NCBI GenBank assembly: GCA_036784855.1
Contig: JAZDSV010000008.1
Coordinates: forward strand, 186,001 to 250,000
Direction: 5' to 3'
DNA: 64,000 nucleotides
Source: Aphelidium insulamus
Lineage: Eukaryota > Aphelidiomycota > Aphelidea > Aphelidiaceae
A model generated the notes under the pieces. That model was not told the DNA's origin. It ran no database searches and saw only the letters and a program-made list of their open reading frames with translations. Shown here in pieces: positions 9,920-21,626 of this stretch. Within the stretch, counting starts at the first letter, position 1. Every line of letters begins with the position of its first letter. The position numbers and the translations under genes are program-made.

Positions 9920-12845
9920 TTAGTACCAGTGATAGAACATGTCGCCAAACAGATCCACCATTGTCATTGCAAGAGAGTACACGTCGGCTGAAAACACAAG
10001 TACTGTCACCAGATCTGCAGATTTCACGCGATACCTTGTTATAACTTCAGGTGCGCCATATCTAATGGACACGCCTCGGGTGTTCAATGCTGTAAATGCA
10101 TGTACTGCAGTCGCAACTTTTCCGTATATCTGCGCGATACCAAAGTCCGTAAGAACGCAAAATAGGCCGCGCGAATCTTGATTGATGAGAACATTGTCCG
10201 GTTTGATATCGTAGTGCGCAACGCCGCGTCCGTGAGTGTATGAAAGCGCGTTGGCAATGTCTAACGAAAACGATATCCTGATTGCTCTCGAAAGTGGACT
10301 TTTCGATTCAATGATGTCTCTCAGAGACCCTAGTGTGTAAAAATCCATTATTAGCGCAACGGGCTCGTTGCACCACCCTAGGAGAGACGCGATGTTTCGA
10401 TGCCGACCCAAATAATGCATAATTGCCACCTCTTGTTCGAATCCGCGGGACATGTGCGGACTCAAACCTATTCGCCTCATTGCGATTACTTTTACAGCAA
10501 TTTGCTTCCGATTTTGAATCAACACGCCGCGATAAATCTCGCCCCCGCCACCTTTAGCGATCTTGGTACCAAGAGTGAAATCCTTGCCACATTCATATTG
10601 CAGATATCCGGGAACAGCCATTTCGGTATGACCGGCCGTCATTGTGGTAAGCTCCATTGTAGTTGACAGTGACTTCAGCATTGTTTCGTTACTCTCCGCC
10701 AATGAACGATTATTGCGAAGTCCTTTTCGACGCTTAAAGCATATATAGAATGCTGCTAATATTATGAAGAGAAATACTGCAATTCCTGCCGCGAAGGAAG
10801 CGTATAACTCGAAATCAATTCTGTCACTTGCAGTATCAGATAATGTTCGGGTGACATTGTAAGTAGAATTGGTTTCATCCGCCGGGTAGTCGGATATCCG
10901 GTTGACGGGTTCAAGTCGAGTCGTTGATTCTGTAACTTGCTGGACAGACGAAAAGTGGCTTTCAGTCGTATCCATAGTGCTCGACCACTCAAACTCCAAT
11001 GATGAACCCGATATTATCGTAATCGATGCTGCGCTGATGGAGGAGGATGAAGTTTCGGTCTTCAGCTGCCAAGATGAAACTTGAGTCTGAATCTCTGCCA
11101 TCGTGCTCGACCAGCCCTGTGATGAAGATGGAGTCACCGCAACTGTACCTTTGGGTAAATTGATTGTTGTCGTGGCCGTGTTTCCCGTTTGTGGTGAAGA
11201 AAGCTTTACAGACAGTAACGAAGGTGAAGCAGTGAGAGCAACGCTTGCTTTCGTCCCCGTCGTTGACATTATTGCTGGAGCTGGAATAGATACTAGAGTA
11301 GAAAATAGGCTGGTTGTAGAAAACGATTTTCCGATTGTAGATGATGATAAGTCACTTGTTGTCAGTTGTGACGTGAACGAAGAAGTTGTAGTACCAGTGG
11401 TACGTGATGTTGTGAAACCTTTTGGCGTAATGAAATCGATTCTCCACAGTTCGTTTGTGTAATTGCCAACTCCAAAGCTTCCACCAAATACAATCAGACC
11501 CAAGCCCGAATCAGACAAATCCATCGAATGTGATTCGCGCCTTGGACTGATGGCTGCGCCAAGCGTAGCCCACTGATTTGAGCTAGTGTTGTAGAGCCAA
11601 ATCGAATCTGTATCTACACCGCCATATAATGCCACCACAGCCAATGAAGGTATATTGACGCTTCTTGTGTACTGAGGACTGCCTGGAGTGTTTAACGCCG
11701 AAAAAGTGCCGAAACTTGCAGATATTATCTGTAAATTAGATGTCTGATTTCCTGCGTCCCACGACCACATCCCAGAAGTAAGATTGAAGCGCCAAACATC
11801 GTTGAGCAATTCTAAAAAAGTCAACGCAAGTTCAGCACATTCAGTGAAATTACTTGCAACCATCGAACCACCGTATCCGTACCCAAACATCATGTATAGA
11901 TCGACATTGAAAGTTAAACAGGAAGCATAACGGCTTCCGGGCCGATTCGACGCTGACGCCACACCTTTACTGCCATAAACCGATGTTTGGGAAGCACTTG
12001 CATTTCCCGACAACAATGTCCACTGATTATTTGATGCGCTAAAGCGCCACAAGTCGTTTAGAAATACTGAAGCGGCAATTAGTCGGTTGTATTTTGGAAG
12101 AATCACATACTTTGACCTTTCGCTTGTCCACCAAACAGATACAACTCATGATTAGCCGTGGCGGCACACATTGAGGTGAGAGTGCGCCCCGCAGGTGTAG
12201 CTCCCGCGCCGGAAAGAATTGATATGGCGTTATTATTGCCCGATAGCCATGTCCAAGAGCTTGAGGTAAAATTGAAGCGAAACAAGTCATTGACATAAAC
12301 AACTTGAAAGTCTGTTGACAATTAAGCGTAGTGTGGAAAGCTACCGACAACAGTACATGGTGTGTATAAGTACGCTTCCCCGCCAAATATGTAGAAACTT
12401 GACGTGTCAGTGTGAAGAGAGCACGCCATGTCTGTCAGAACTCCGGGCCAAACCGCTGTTGACGGTTCCCCTATACTACTCTTATTTACGGCGCGCTCAC
12501 CAATTAATGTCCAGATTCTAGTTGCAACATCGTATTCCCAAAAGTCTCCCAGCGCTTGTTCCACTGAGACTGTGAAATCTCTGTTGGTAGTCATCCGTGA
12601 TATGACTTACATGTTCCCTTGATACCCCAACCGCCATATACGTAAAACTTTTCAGACTGCGTGTATACGGCGGTGCTACAATGGGCCATTCGAGAACCTG
12701 GCGTGCGAACAGCACTCGTTGGTCCATATACGGTCTTTTGATTTGGCACGGTTGTGCCGCCAACTAGTTGTGCTGTAAAGTTGAACGAACCGACCACAAC
12801 GCTCTCTCCAGTAGTGACAAGCAATGCAAACAGCAGAAGCCACAT
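9920..12845 (-). CDS. Kelch-repeat receptor-like kinase (tandem copy A)
   Basis: Roughly 900 aa from about six exons, start ATG 12845 (MWLLLFALLVTTGES signal peptide). Ectodomain: VVGSFNFTAQLVGG, TVYGP, PGSRMAHC, FYVYGG, GDFWEYD, FYIFGG, NDLFRFNFTSSSWTWL, LYLFGG, NDLWRFSASNNQW, NDVWRFNLTSGMWSWD, ALYGG and IVFGG. A Ser/Thr-rich stalk of about 200 residues, a membrane span (FAAGIAVFLFIILAAFYIC) and KRRK follow. The juxtamembrane region has SLSTTMELTTMTAGHTEMAVPGYLQYE. Kinase motifs: AKGGGGEIYRG, IAVKVIA, FEQEVAIMHYLG, HYDIKPDN (not HRD), DFG, YGAPEV, ADVYSLAMT, then a stop after FYHWY. The intron near 11815-11860 is retained as an open frame in a naive translation; GTAATTTC...TTTTTAG fits its ends. 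The copy at 18250-21150 is nearly identical except in the stalk. Confidence 0.85.
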
Positions 12846-12909
12846 CACGGTTTTCGGGGCGGTATATCGTTTACCAGAGCAATATCGTCACTGCGGGCGG
12901 TTTCGCGGT

Positions 12910-12919
12910 CTATAAATAG
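12910..12919 (-). promoter_or_regulatory. TATA box of Kelch kinase copy A
   Basis: CTATAAATAG lies 65 nt upstream of the ATG at 12845 and sits in a segment (12846-12924) nearly identical to that upstream of copy B, where the same motif is at 21214-21223. The motif is self-complementary, so it reads as a TATA box on either strand. Confidence 0.55.
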
Positions 12920-13879
12920 AAATTCGACCGAAAGCATGGCTCCAAACATAATGTCATCGATAAACTAGGCCATCATTGATAACTTATGTATGTATTTGAA
13001 AGAACTATTTCACAACGGAGAGAAGACAAACATTTCTTAGACTCAGCAAACGAATGCTAAATATATTATAGGGGGTTTCAAATATAAAATGAGCCCATCA
13101 GTTCTGATGACAAATTCAGCGTAATATCCATGGTAACGGCCCTTTAACTTTGAGTGCACCCATCAGTTCTGATGGTGTCCTAGCGCGGTACAAGTGCCGC
13201 GTATTTCGCGCTGACTCGTGCTATGGCGGATAGACCTAGATATAGGATACCTGGGTTGTACTGTTGTAGAATCTGAGTTGGTGCGTGCTTGAAGCTTTGT
13301 TGCGGTGGTATAAGGCTCAGGTCTATTCCACATAAGTACTGCGGCAATCCCAATGTATATATACTTTGCCAGAGTACTGTCACATGCTGCACAGCGGGTT
13401 ACTATTACACCCATGATAGTACTCACCACTAACCATACCTCATCACGCGCAGACCAACTGGGTGGCGGCCAGCAGCATCAGTGCTGCAGTACTATTCACA
13501 CACCACACGCAGCGAGGCAGAACTGTCACTACACAGCAGCAACAGTCAGTGTGTTGTACAGCAGCATGGATAAACCTCATACAGCCACAGACGAGGGCCA
13601 GTTGGTGATGTGTGCGTGCGTGGTGCCGCATGCAGCCATGGCCAGCTACCTAATGCACTGTCACAGCTATGAATGGTGACACCGCAGTGGCGCTGCAGCA
13701 CTATCCATCCGCCCCGGGCAGAGATTAGGAGTGGTATAGTGTGGTTAGGTCGGTAGTAGACGGGGTGGGGCGGTTGCATAGGCTGAGGTGGCAGGAGCGG
13801 CGACGGTTTGTCGACCCATCAGAACTGATGGAAACTGATGGCCCTTTTCGTCCATCAGTTTTGAGCGAAAAAACTGGCC

Positions 13880-14140
13880 TGTTGATACGTCATCGCGTTC
13901 CGCCTTATCGCGACCCGCGCTTACGTATATGGAGCGTTGCCAGGCTACCGCCTGACTACTTAAGGCAGCTCGGCAAACAAGTACCGTCGTGTTAGATTCT
14001 ACTAGCTGTGTGTGTCTGCGTCCTGTTGGTCTTGACACTACTAAAGAATCCACGCGACAGGTTTCGCGGGCACCGCATCGTTTAACAGAGCCAGTGTCGA
14101 GGTTGTTTGCACCCAACCCTCACTGTTGGTAAAACCTTTT
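13880..14140 (+). repeat. 5' LTR of gypsy copy 1
   Basis: Begins TGTTGATACGTCATCGCG and ends in CTTTT; 261 bp. It is nearly identical to the LTRs at 17735-17997, 50527-50787 and 55286-55551. Confidence 0.9.
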
Positions 14141-17100
14141 GGCGTTATCAGCACCAGTGCGAGGAGCACGAGGTACCACTGCGAGGAGCAGGTGGTTGTA
14201 GCTAAGGTTGAGGAAACCTTGTGAACAAAGGGCGATAGAATTGCACATAGACGCGGTTTTCGCAATGTCTCGCATCCCTTTGCCGCCAACGTTTAGTGGA
14301 ACGTCTGCCGATGCAGATGAAATTGAATTGTGGATTCGCCGTTTCAGGAACGCGATGAAAATCCTGGCCTGGTCTCCCGAGGAGGCCATGGCGCAATTTG
14401 AAAACTCGTTAAGTGGCCCTGCTGCTCGCTGGCAATACGACATGAGCCTTGCCTCGACAGACTCGTGGAGCATTGAGCAGTGGTTGGACGCACTCAGAAA
14501 GAAATATGGCCCCAAGTCGTCGCACAGTGTCATTGGGCTGGCCGCGCTCACCCCAGATTTGGGCGAAACAATCACGGAATTCAACCAGCGTTTTCGGCAG
14601 TATGTTGCCAAAATTCCGTCGGATATGGCCACCCCCGAACAGCTTAAGAGCCTGTACCTGGCGCGCCTTGCAACAATGAACGAGAATCTGTGGTGGCGTG
14701 TCTCGGGCAGCCATGAAAGTCATACGGAAATTATGAAAGCTGTTGAACTGGCCGAGACCAAACGGGACAACATCCTCCGGGTGGCTCGTGATGCTCGAAT
14801 GGCCCCGCCCTCAACCGTTGCCGTGTCATCTACAGAGGTTAAACCAACTACGTCATCCTCCGACATTGAGAAATTGACAGACGAGATCGCAAAATTGAAA
14901 ATAATGCTTTCCGAGAAGGTCGCATCACCATCAGCTGTGCAGCAAGCGCCAACTCCGGGAGCAGTTTGGGCAGGACATTGTAGATGACGAAGGCTACAGT
15001 ATTCTACGAGCCGTTGAGTTGTCGTATGCCACTGACACTGTAGTTGCACCCGACGCTCCTGCGGTGGGGAAGGTGTTGGTGTTGCAAGACACCCAAATTG
15101 AATCTGCGGTTTCCGAGGTTGAGGCACCTCTGGCGGACAACGAGGGTGCTGCGTTTCACGGCTTGCTCAATGAGTACAAGGAGCTCTTTGTGGCGTCATT
15201 GACAGAGGTTCCCGGTATCAAAGATAGTTCTTGCGTCATTGACGTTCTCCGGAGGTCAAGCCAATCCCATGCAGACTTCGTCGCCACTCGCCTGAAGAGA
15301 AGGAGGCAATTCGGACAGAAGTTGACACGATGTTGAGTTCCGGTGTCATTGTGCCGTCCAAGTCGCCATTGTGTTTTCCCGTTGTGTTGATTCCCAAGCC
15401 CGACGGTTCGATTCGCTTCTGCATTGACTACCGCCGATTGAATGATGTCACAACTAAGGACAAGTTCCCGCTGCCTCGAATTGATGACTGTCTTGACACC
15501 CTGGCCAACAAGAAGTATTTTACGACCTTGGACTGCTTCGCAGGATACTGGCAGGTCAAGATGGACCCAGAGAGCCGCAAGTTTACAGCATTTATTACAC
15601 CCTTCGGAGTGTACGAGTTTACGGTGATGCCCTTTGGACTCACTCAATGCCCCGGCTTGCTTCTCTCGCCTGATGGATCGCATGTTCGCCGATTGTGCAT
15701 ATGACTTTGTGACAGTGTACCTCGACGACATCGCCGTCCATTCCGAGACATTTGAGCAACATATGGTACATTTGAAGACCGTGTTTGACCGTCTCAAACA
15801 GTACGACGTGCGCTTAAAGTTCAAAAGTGTTCGTTCCTGAAAACAACGTTTCGGTACTTGGGTTTTCTGGTCACTCCGACTGGTTTGTTGCCGGACCCAC
15901 GGAAGGTAGATACGTTGCTACAGATGAAGGCGCCCACGAATCTACGAGAGACCCGCTCCTTTTTGGACTGGCATCTTACTTTCGTAGATTCATTCCCAGC
16001 TTTACGGAGGTCGCCTCGCCGCTGCAAAATTTGGTGCAAACAAGTCAGCTTTGTCTGGTCGGACGTTTGCCAAGCGTCTTTCACACAGCTGCGTGAGAGA
16101 TTGGTGTCAGCGCCCGTACTGAAACAGCCCGACTTTGCGCATGTGTTTGTGTTGTCTACTGACGCCTCAAATTCCGCAGTAGGTGGTGTTCTGGAGCAGT
16201 ATGATGACGATGACCAGCTGCGTCCCGTCGCCTACTACTCTCGAAGCCTCTCGCCCGCTGAGCGGAACTACACCGTTCACGATAGAGAAGCGTTGGCGTT
16301 GGTCACCCTGATCAAGCATTTTCGTTGCTATCTGCTAGGTAGACGCTTCATTGTTTACACCGACAACTCCGCCGTAGTCTCGCTGTATAAGCAACGAGAA
16401 CCGACTGGCCGAGTTGCCCGTTGGATCCACATGTTGGCCGAGTTTGACTTTGACATCCGCCATCGAGCTGGAAAAGACAACCCAGTTGCCGACTACCTGT
16501 CTCGACCTGTGTTGATTGCCAAAGCAACCGTGCCGTCGCTTGAAGATCGTATCACGTTTGAAGAGATCTTAGCATTCTTGGACAAAGAGACTTTGCCAGC
16601 TTCTGGAGTGACACAGCGATTTCGCCGCACCGTCCGTCGCTTTGTGGTCATTGATTCGGTGTTGTACCGTCGCACTGCCACTCACCCGCTACGTGTGCTC
16701 TTTACGCTCGCTGAGTTGCATCGTCTGTTGACTGTTGTTCACGATCAGACAGGACACTTTGCCCTTGGAACTATTTGGCCATGGTTACGGTGCCGATTCT
16801 GGCGACCGCAGCTTTATGCCGAGGTCAAACACTACGTGGCGTCCTGTCACAGCTGCCAAACATTTACAATCCGTCGTCCACTGTACCGCTTCGATGGGCA
16901 ATCCGGAATCTCAGGTTTGGGTCATTGGCACTTTGACTTTGCCGGACCGTTCCCGATTTCCGAATCCGGATCCCGTTACCTACTCGTCGGCGTAGAAGTG
17001 CTTACTGCATTTCCCATCGCCATTCCTGTTGGTGAGTGAAACAGCCGCGATCGTTTGTCGTGTCATGGGAGAGAATTTCGCTATCTTTGGGTATCCGCCT

Positions 17101-17734
17101 CTGTGACCACGGATCGGGGAACTTGTTTCACCGGAGCTTGTCGCTGACTTTGCGGCCAGAGCGGAATAATTTCATCATCTCAATGTGGCGTACCAGCCGG
17201 AGTGGAACGGTTTTGCGGAGCGCATGATTGCAACGATTCGCTACCACTGCGCTCGCAGCCGCAATGGTGATTACCCGGTGGGATCAGTTTTTACCTCGCC
17301 ATCCTTTACGGAATCTGCATGCGAGTCAATGTTCGGACTGGCTACTCGCCCCATTTTCTGATGTTTGGTACTACCCCACGCATCCCCGTGGAAACTGGCG
17401 ATCCTCAGTCAAAGCCCAGTGCTGATGCCTCGGTTTAGCCGAGTTGGACATCCTACCGGCGTACGCCATCAACAACGCCGAGAGTCCAAGTCCACCCTCG
17501 CATCGCCACTTTTCCTGTTGGCTCCTTTGTTTTGGCCCTGAACGCCTTCTCTCCGTAAACGTGCTGTCCGTGACAAGAAGGTACCCCGTTACGATGGTCC
17601 CTACCGTGTGTTGGAGCAGTCGCCTCACAACTTGTACTCGGTCGAATCGGAATCTGACAGGAGTGGACGTTCCATGCCTCGCGTCTCATTTCGTTTGTGC
17701 CTCGTTATGCGAGCTCGTCACTTAAGGAGGGGAG

Positions 17735-17997
17735 TGTTGATACGTCATCGCGTTCCGCCCAACCACGACCCACGCACACGACTACAGAACGCGTTGCCAG
17801 GCTACCGCCTGACTACTTAAGGCAGCTCGGCAAACAAGTACCGTCGTGTTAGATTCTACTAGCTGTGTGTGTCTGCGTCCTGTTGGTCTTGACACTACTA
17901 AAGAATCCACGCGACAGGTTTCGCGGGCACCGCATCGTTTAACAGAGCCAGTGTCGAGGTTGTTTGCACCCAACCCTCACTGTTGGTAAAAACTTTT
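17735..17997 (+). repeat. 3' LTR of gypsy copy 1
   Basis: Begins TGTTGATACGTC after the polypurine tract and ends AAAACTTTT before the TGGCC target duplication. Confidence 0.9.
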
Positions 17998-18249
17998 TGG
18001 CCCATCAGTTTGCTCAGCCAATCAGCGTGTGTTTGTCAATCAGAACTGATGGGAATTTTTTAACTTTGAAACCCCCTTATCACGTTCACTAATCGGGTAG
18101 CGGCATTTTAATAGCCGGATCACCATAATCCAAGATCAAGTCCAAGTTTGCACATATTATGGGATTACTTTTATTGCTTCTAAGTCAACACCAAAACTAC
18201 GACACATCCAGAGCCCACTAGCATCTAACATCCGGAGCCACACTTGGAT

Positions 18250-21150
18250 CTACCAGTGATAAAACACGTCGCCAAGCATATCCAACATTGTCATTGCAAG
18301 AGAGTACACGTCGGCTGAAAACACAAGCACGGTCACCAAATCGGTTGATTTCACGCGAAATCTCGTTATAACTTCAGGTGCGCCATATCTAATGGACACG
18401 CCTCGAGTGTTCAATGCTGTAAATGCGTGTACCGCAGCCGCTACTTTTCCGTATATCTGTGCAATACCAAAGTCCGTAAGAACGCAAAATAGGCCGCGCG
18501 AATCTTGATTGATGAGAATATTGTCCGGTTTGATATCGTAGTGCGCAACGCCGCGTCTGTGAGTGTATGAAAGCGCGTTGGCAATGTCTAACGAAAACGA
18601 TATCATGGTTGCTCTCGAAAGTGGATTTTTCGATTCAATGATGTCTCTCAGAGACCCTAGTGTGTAAAAATCCATTATCAGCGCCACAGGCTCGTTGCAC
18701 CACCCTAGGAGAGTCGCGATGTTTCGGTGCCGACCCAAATAATGCATGATTGCCACCTCTTGCTCGAATCCGAGGGACATGTACGAACTCATACCTAATC
18801 GTCTTATTGCAACTACTTTCACAGCAATTTGTTTCCGATTTTGTGTCAGCTCACCGCGATAAATCTCGCCTCCGCCGCCTTTAGCAATTTTGGCACCAAG
18901 TACGAAATCCTTGCCACATTCATATTGCAGATATCCGGGAACAGCCATTTCGGTTTGTCCGGCCGTCATTGTGGTCAGCTCCAGTGTAGTTGACAGTGAC
19001 TTCAGCATTGTTTCGTTACTCTCCGCCAAAGACCGATTCTGGCGGCATTCTTTTCGACGCTTAAAGCATATATAGCATGCTGCCGATGTAATTAAGAGAA
19101 AAATTGCAATTCCTGCAGCGAAGGAAGCATAAAGAACGAAATCGATTCTGTCACTTGCAGTATCAAGTAACGTTCGGGTGATATTGTACGTAGTAAGAGT
19201 TTCATCTGCGGAATAATCAGGTATCCGGCCGACGGATTCAAATGGAGGCATCAATTTTGTCACTTGACGGACAGATGTAATTTGAACTTCAGTCGTGTCC
19301 ATAGTGCTCGACCACTCCAGCCCCATCGATGTACCCGATAATGTTGTAATCGAGGCTGTGCTGATAGAGGAGAACGAAGTTTCGGTCTTCAAAAGCGATA
19401 ATGGACCTTCCGGAACCTCTGCAATCGTGCTCAACCCGACCTGCGATACCAATGGTGTCACCGCTTCGGTATTTTTGGATAAAAAGACTGTTACCGTGGC
19501 TGTGTTTTCCGTTCGTGGATAAGAAAGTACTGTTTGCATGGATAATGTCGGCATAAATGAAGCAGCGAGTGCAAAGCTCGTCTCCGTTGCAGTCTGTGCC
19601 ATGAATACTTGATGAGATTCCTGGGTTGAAAATAGACTGGTTGCAGCGGTAGACATTCCGCTTATGGATGACGATATGTCACTTCTCGTCAGTTGCGACG
19701 TGTACGATAAAATTGTAGTGTTAGCGGTAGATGACGTTATTGACAATCTAAAATCAATTCTCCACAGTTCGTTTGTGTAACTGTCAACTCCAAGGCTTCC
19801 ACCAAATATAATCAGACCCAAGCCCGAATTAGACAAATCCATCGAATGTGAGTCGCGCCTTGGACTGATGGCTGCGCCAAGCGTAGCCCACTGATTTGAG
19901 CTAGTGTTGTAGAGCCAAATCGAATCTGTATCAACACCGCCATATAATGCCACCACAGCCAATGAAGGTATATTGACGCTTCTTGTGTACTGAGGACTGC
20001 CTGGAGTGTTTAACGCCGAAAAAGTGCCGAAACTTGCAGATATTATCTGTAAATTCGATGTCTGATTTCCTGCGTCCCACGACCACATCCCAGAAGTAAG
20101 ATTGAAGCGCCAAACATCGTTGAGCAATTCTAAATAAAGTCAATGCGAGTTCAGCACATTCAGTGAAATTACTTGCAACCATCGAACCACCATATCCGTA
20201 CCCAAACATCATGTATAGATCGACATTGAAAGTTAAACAGGAAGCATAACGGCTTCCGGGCCGATTCGACGCTGACGCCACACCTTTACTGCCATAAACC
20301 GATGTTTGGGAAGCACTTGCATTTCCCGACAACAATGTCCACTGGTTATTTGATGCGTTAAAGCGCCACAAGTCGTTTAGAGATACTGAGCGGCATTAAG
20401 TCGGTGATAGCTTAGGAGAATAACATACTTTGACCTTTCGCTAGTCCACCAAACAAATACAATTCATGATTAGCCGTGGCGGCACACATTGAGGTGGCAG
20501 TGCGCCCCGCCGGTGTAGCTCCTGCGCCAACAAAAACTGTCGTGGCGTTAGTATTGCCCGATAACCATGTCCAAGAGCTTGAAGTAAAATTGAAGCGAAA
20601 CAAGTCGTTGACGTAAACAATTTCAAGGTCTGTTGACAGTTTAGCGTTATGTCGCAATCATCTTGAACATTACATGGTGTGTACAAGTACGCTTGCCCGC
20701 CAAATATGTAGAAGCTTGACGTGGCAGTGTGAAGAGAGCACGCCATGTCCGTAAGAACCCCAGGCCATGCCGCAATACTGCTACTCTTGTTGACGGAGCG
20801 CTCACCGATCAATGTCCAGATTCTAGTTGTGACATCGTATTCCCAGAAGTCGCCTAGAGCCTGTTCCACTGCGGCTGTGAAATCTGTGGTGGCAGTCATC
20901 CGTGATATGACTTACATGTTCCCTTGACACCCCAACCGCCATATACGTAAAACTTTTCAGACTGCGTGTATACGGCGGTGCTACAATGGGCCATTCGAGA
21001 ACCTGGCGTGCGAACAGCACTCGTTGGTCCATACACGGTCTTTTGATTTGGCACAGTTGTGCCGCCAACTAGTTGTGCTGTAAAGTTGAACGAACCGACC
21101 ACAACGCTCTCTCCAGTAGTGACAAGCAATGCAAACAGCAGAAGCCACAT
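18250..21150 (-). CDS. Kelch-repeat receptor-like kinase (tandem copy B)
   Basis: A tandem duplicate of 9920-12845 of similar length (near 890 aa). The signal peptide (MWLLLFALLVTTGES from ATG 21150), first Kelch module, 5' flank and TATA box are almost base-identical to copy A. Kelch blades (ALYGGVDTDSIWLYN, SPRRDSHSMDLSNSGLGLIIFGG) and kinase motifs (AKGGGGEIYRG, IAVKVVA, HYDIKPDN, DFG, YGAPEV, ADVYSLAMT, stop after FYHW) differ by only a few residues. In contrast the Ser/Thr-rich stalk (about 18,950-19,740) has diverged strongly in sequence and length while staying Ser/Thr-rich. Intron positions agree with copy A, but the boundary near 20650 is less clear because copy B differs there. It appears otherwise intact. 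The kinase lacks the last third of the C-lobe, as in its paralogues. Confidence 0.83.
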
Positions 21151-21213
21151 CACGGTTTTCTGGGCGGTATATCGTTTACCAGAGGAATATCGTCACTCCG
21201 GCGGTTTCGCGGT

Positions 21214-21223
21214 CTATAAATAG
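21214..21223 (-). promoter_or_regulatory. TATA box of Kelch kinase copy B
   Basis: CTATAAATAG, 64 nt upstream of ATG 21150, in a block shared with copy A. The similarity to copy A ends shortly after it, near 21230, marking one edge of the duplicated unit. Confidence 0.55.
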
Positions 21224-21626
21224 AAATTGCAAAAGCCAACCGACAACATGGCTCAATATAACATTATGTATGTAGGAATTAACTGTATGCGCCGCATCAT
21301 TAAATCACGGCGATACGGAGCAAACTGCTGGCGCTCACCGGCACGAGCCGGAAAGGAAAGAAGTAGTCTAAGTCCCACCTCGGCATTCTGGCAGTCTCTC
21401 GGAACCGGACTGTCGAAAAGATATCTGCGATACGCGGCAAGGCGGCGATATTTACGGGAGACGTCGTTGACTCGGGGTCATTTCCCGCCACTGGAGGATT
21501 TTGTCGGGATGCAGACGTCATAGTAGTGTAAATAGAGTCGGAATCTGTATATATTATTTTGTATTAATATCGTCGATAAAATATGTGGTAATGACAAAAT
21601 ATTTTGTATTTGAAAGAAACTGCTAT
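21224..21626. other. Intergenic, no gene seen
   Basis: Short open frames on both strands (for example about 21300-21520) have no recognisable domain or neighbour logic. The CDC24 stop is at 21627. Confidence 0.4.

Larger units (their letters stand above)
13880..17997 (+). mobile_element. Ty3/gypsy LTR retrotransposon, copy 1 (broken)
   Basis: Fossil of the Ty3/gypsy group, 4.1 kb, flanked by a TGGCC target duplication (13875-13879 and 17998-18002). LTRs are at 13880-14140 and 17735-17997. The internal part holds a gag-like region, then pol with reverse transcriptase (YLDDIAVHSE), RNase H (STDASNSAVGG) and integrase zinc-binding and core regions. A polypurine tract (AAGGAGGGGAG) lies just before the 3' LTR. 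It is shorter than copy 2 at 50527-55551 and its coding parts are interrupted several times. The LTRs differ only slightly, so the insertion is young. It sits inside the TIR element at 13070-18077. Confidence 0.92.
13070..18077. mobile_element. Non-autonomous TIR DNA transposon, interrupted by an LTR element
   Basis: The left end AGGGGGTTTCAAATATAAAA (from 13070) matches the reverse complement of the right end (AGGGGGTTTCAAAGTTAAAA, ending 18077). Both continue into CCCATCAGTTCTGAT. Both ends are flanked by TAT (13067-13069 and 18078-18080), a likely 3-bp target duplication. A 14-bp palindrome CATCAGAACTGATG (or a close form) recurs near both ends, around 13097, 13156, 13818 and 18040, which looks like subterminal repeats. 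Without the inserted LTR element the unit is about 0.9 kb and has no transposase, so it must have moved in trans. The superfamily is uncertain: the G-rich ends suggest PIF/Harbinger, but TAT is not the usual TWA target. Confidence 0.7.

Noticed and set aside
13163-13779. Short frames inside the TIR element
   Set aside because: No transposase motif (no DDE/D, no zinc finger) and no agreement with family domains.
21300-21521. 73-residue minus-strand frame between copy B and CDC24
   Set aside because: No domain, and no signal or conservation seen; cannot be supported.
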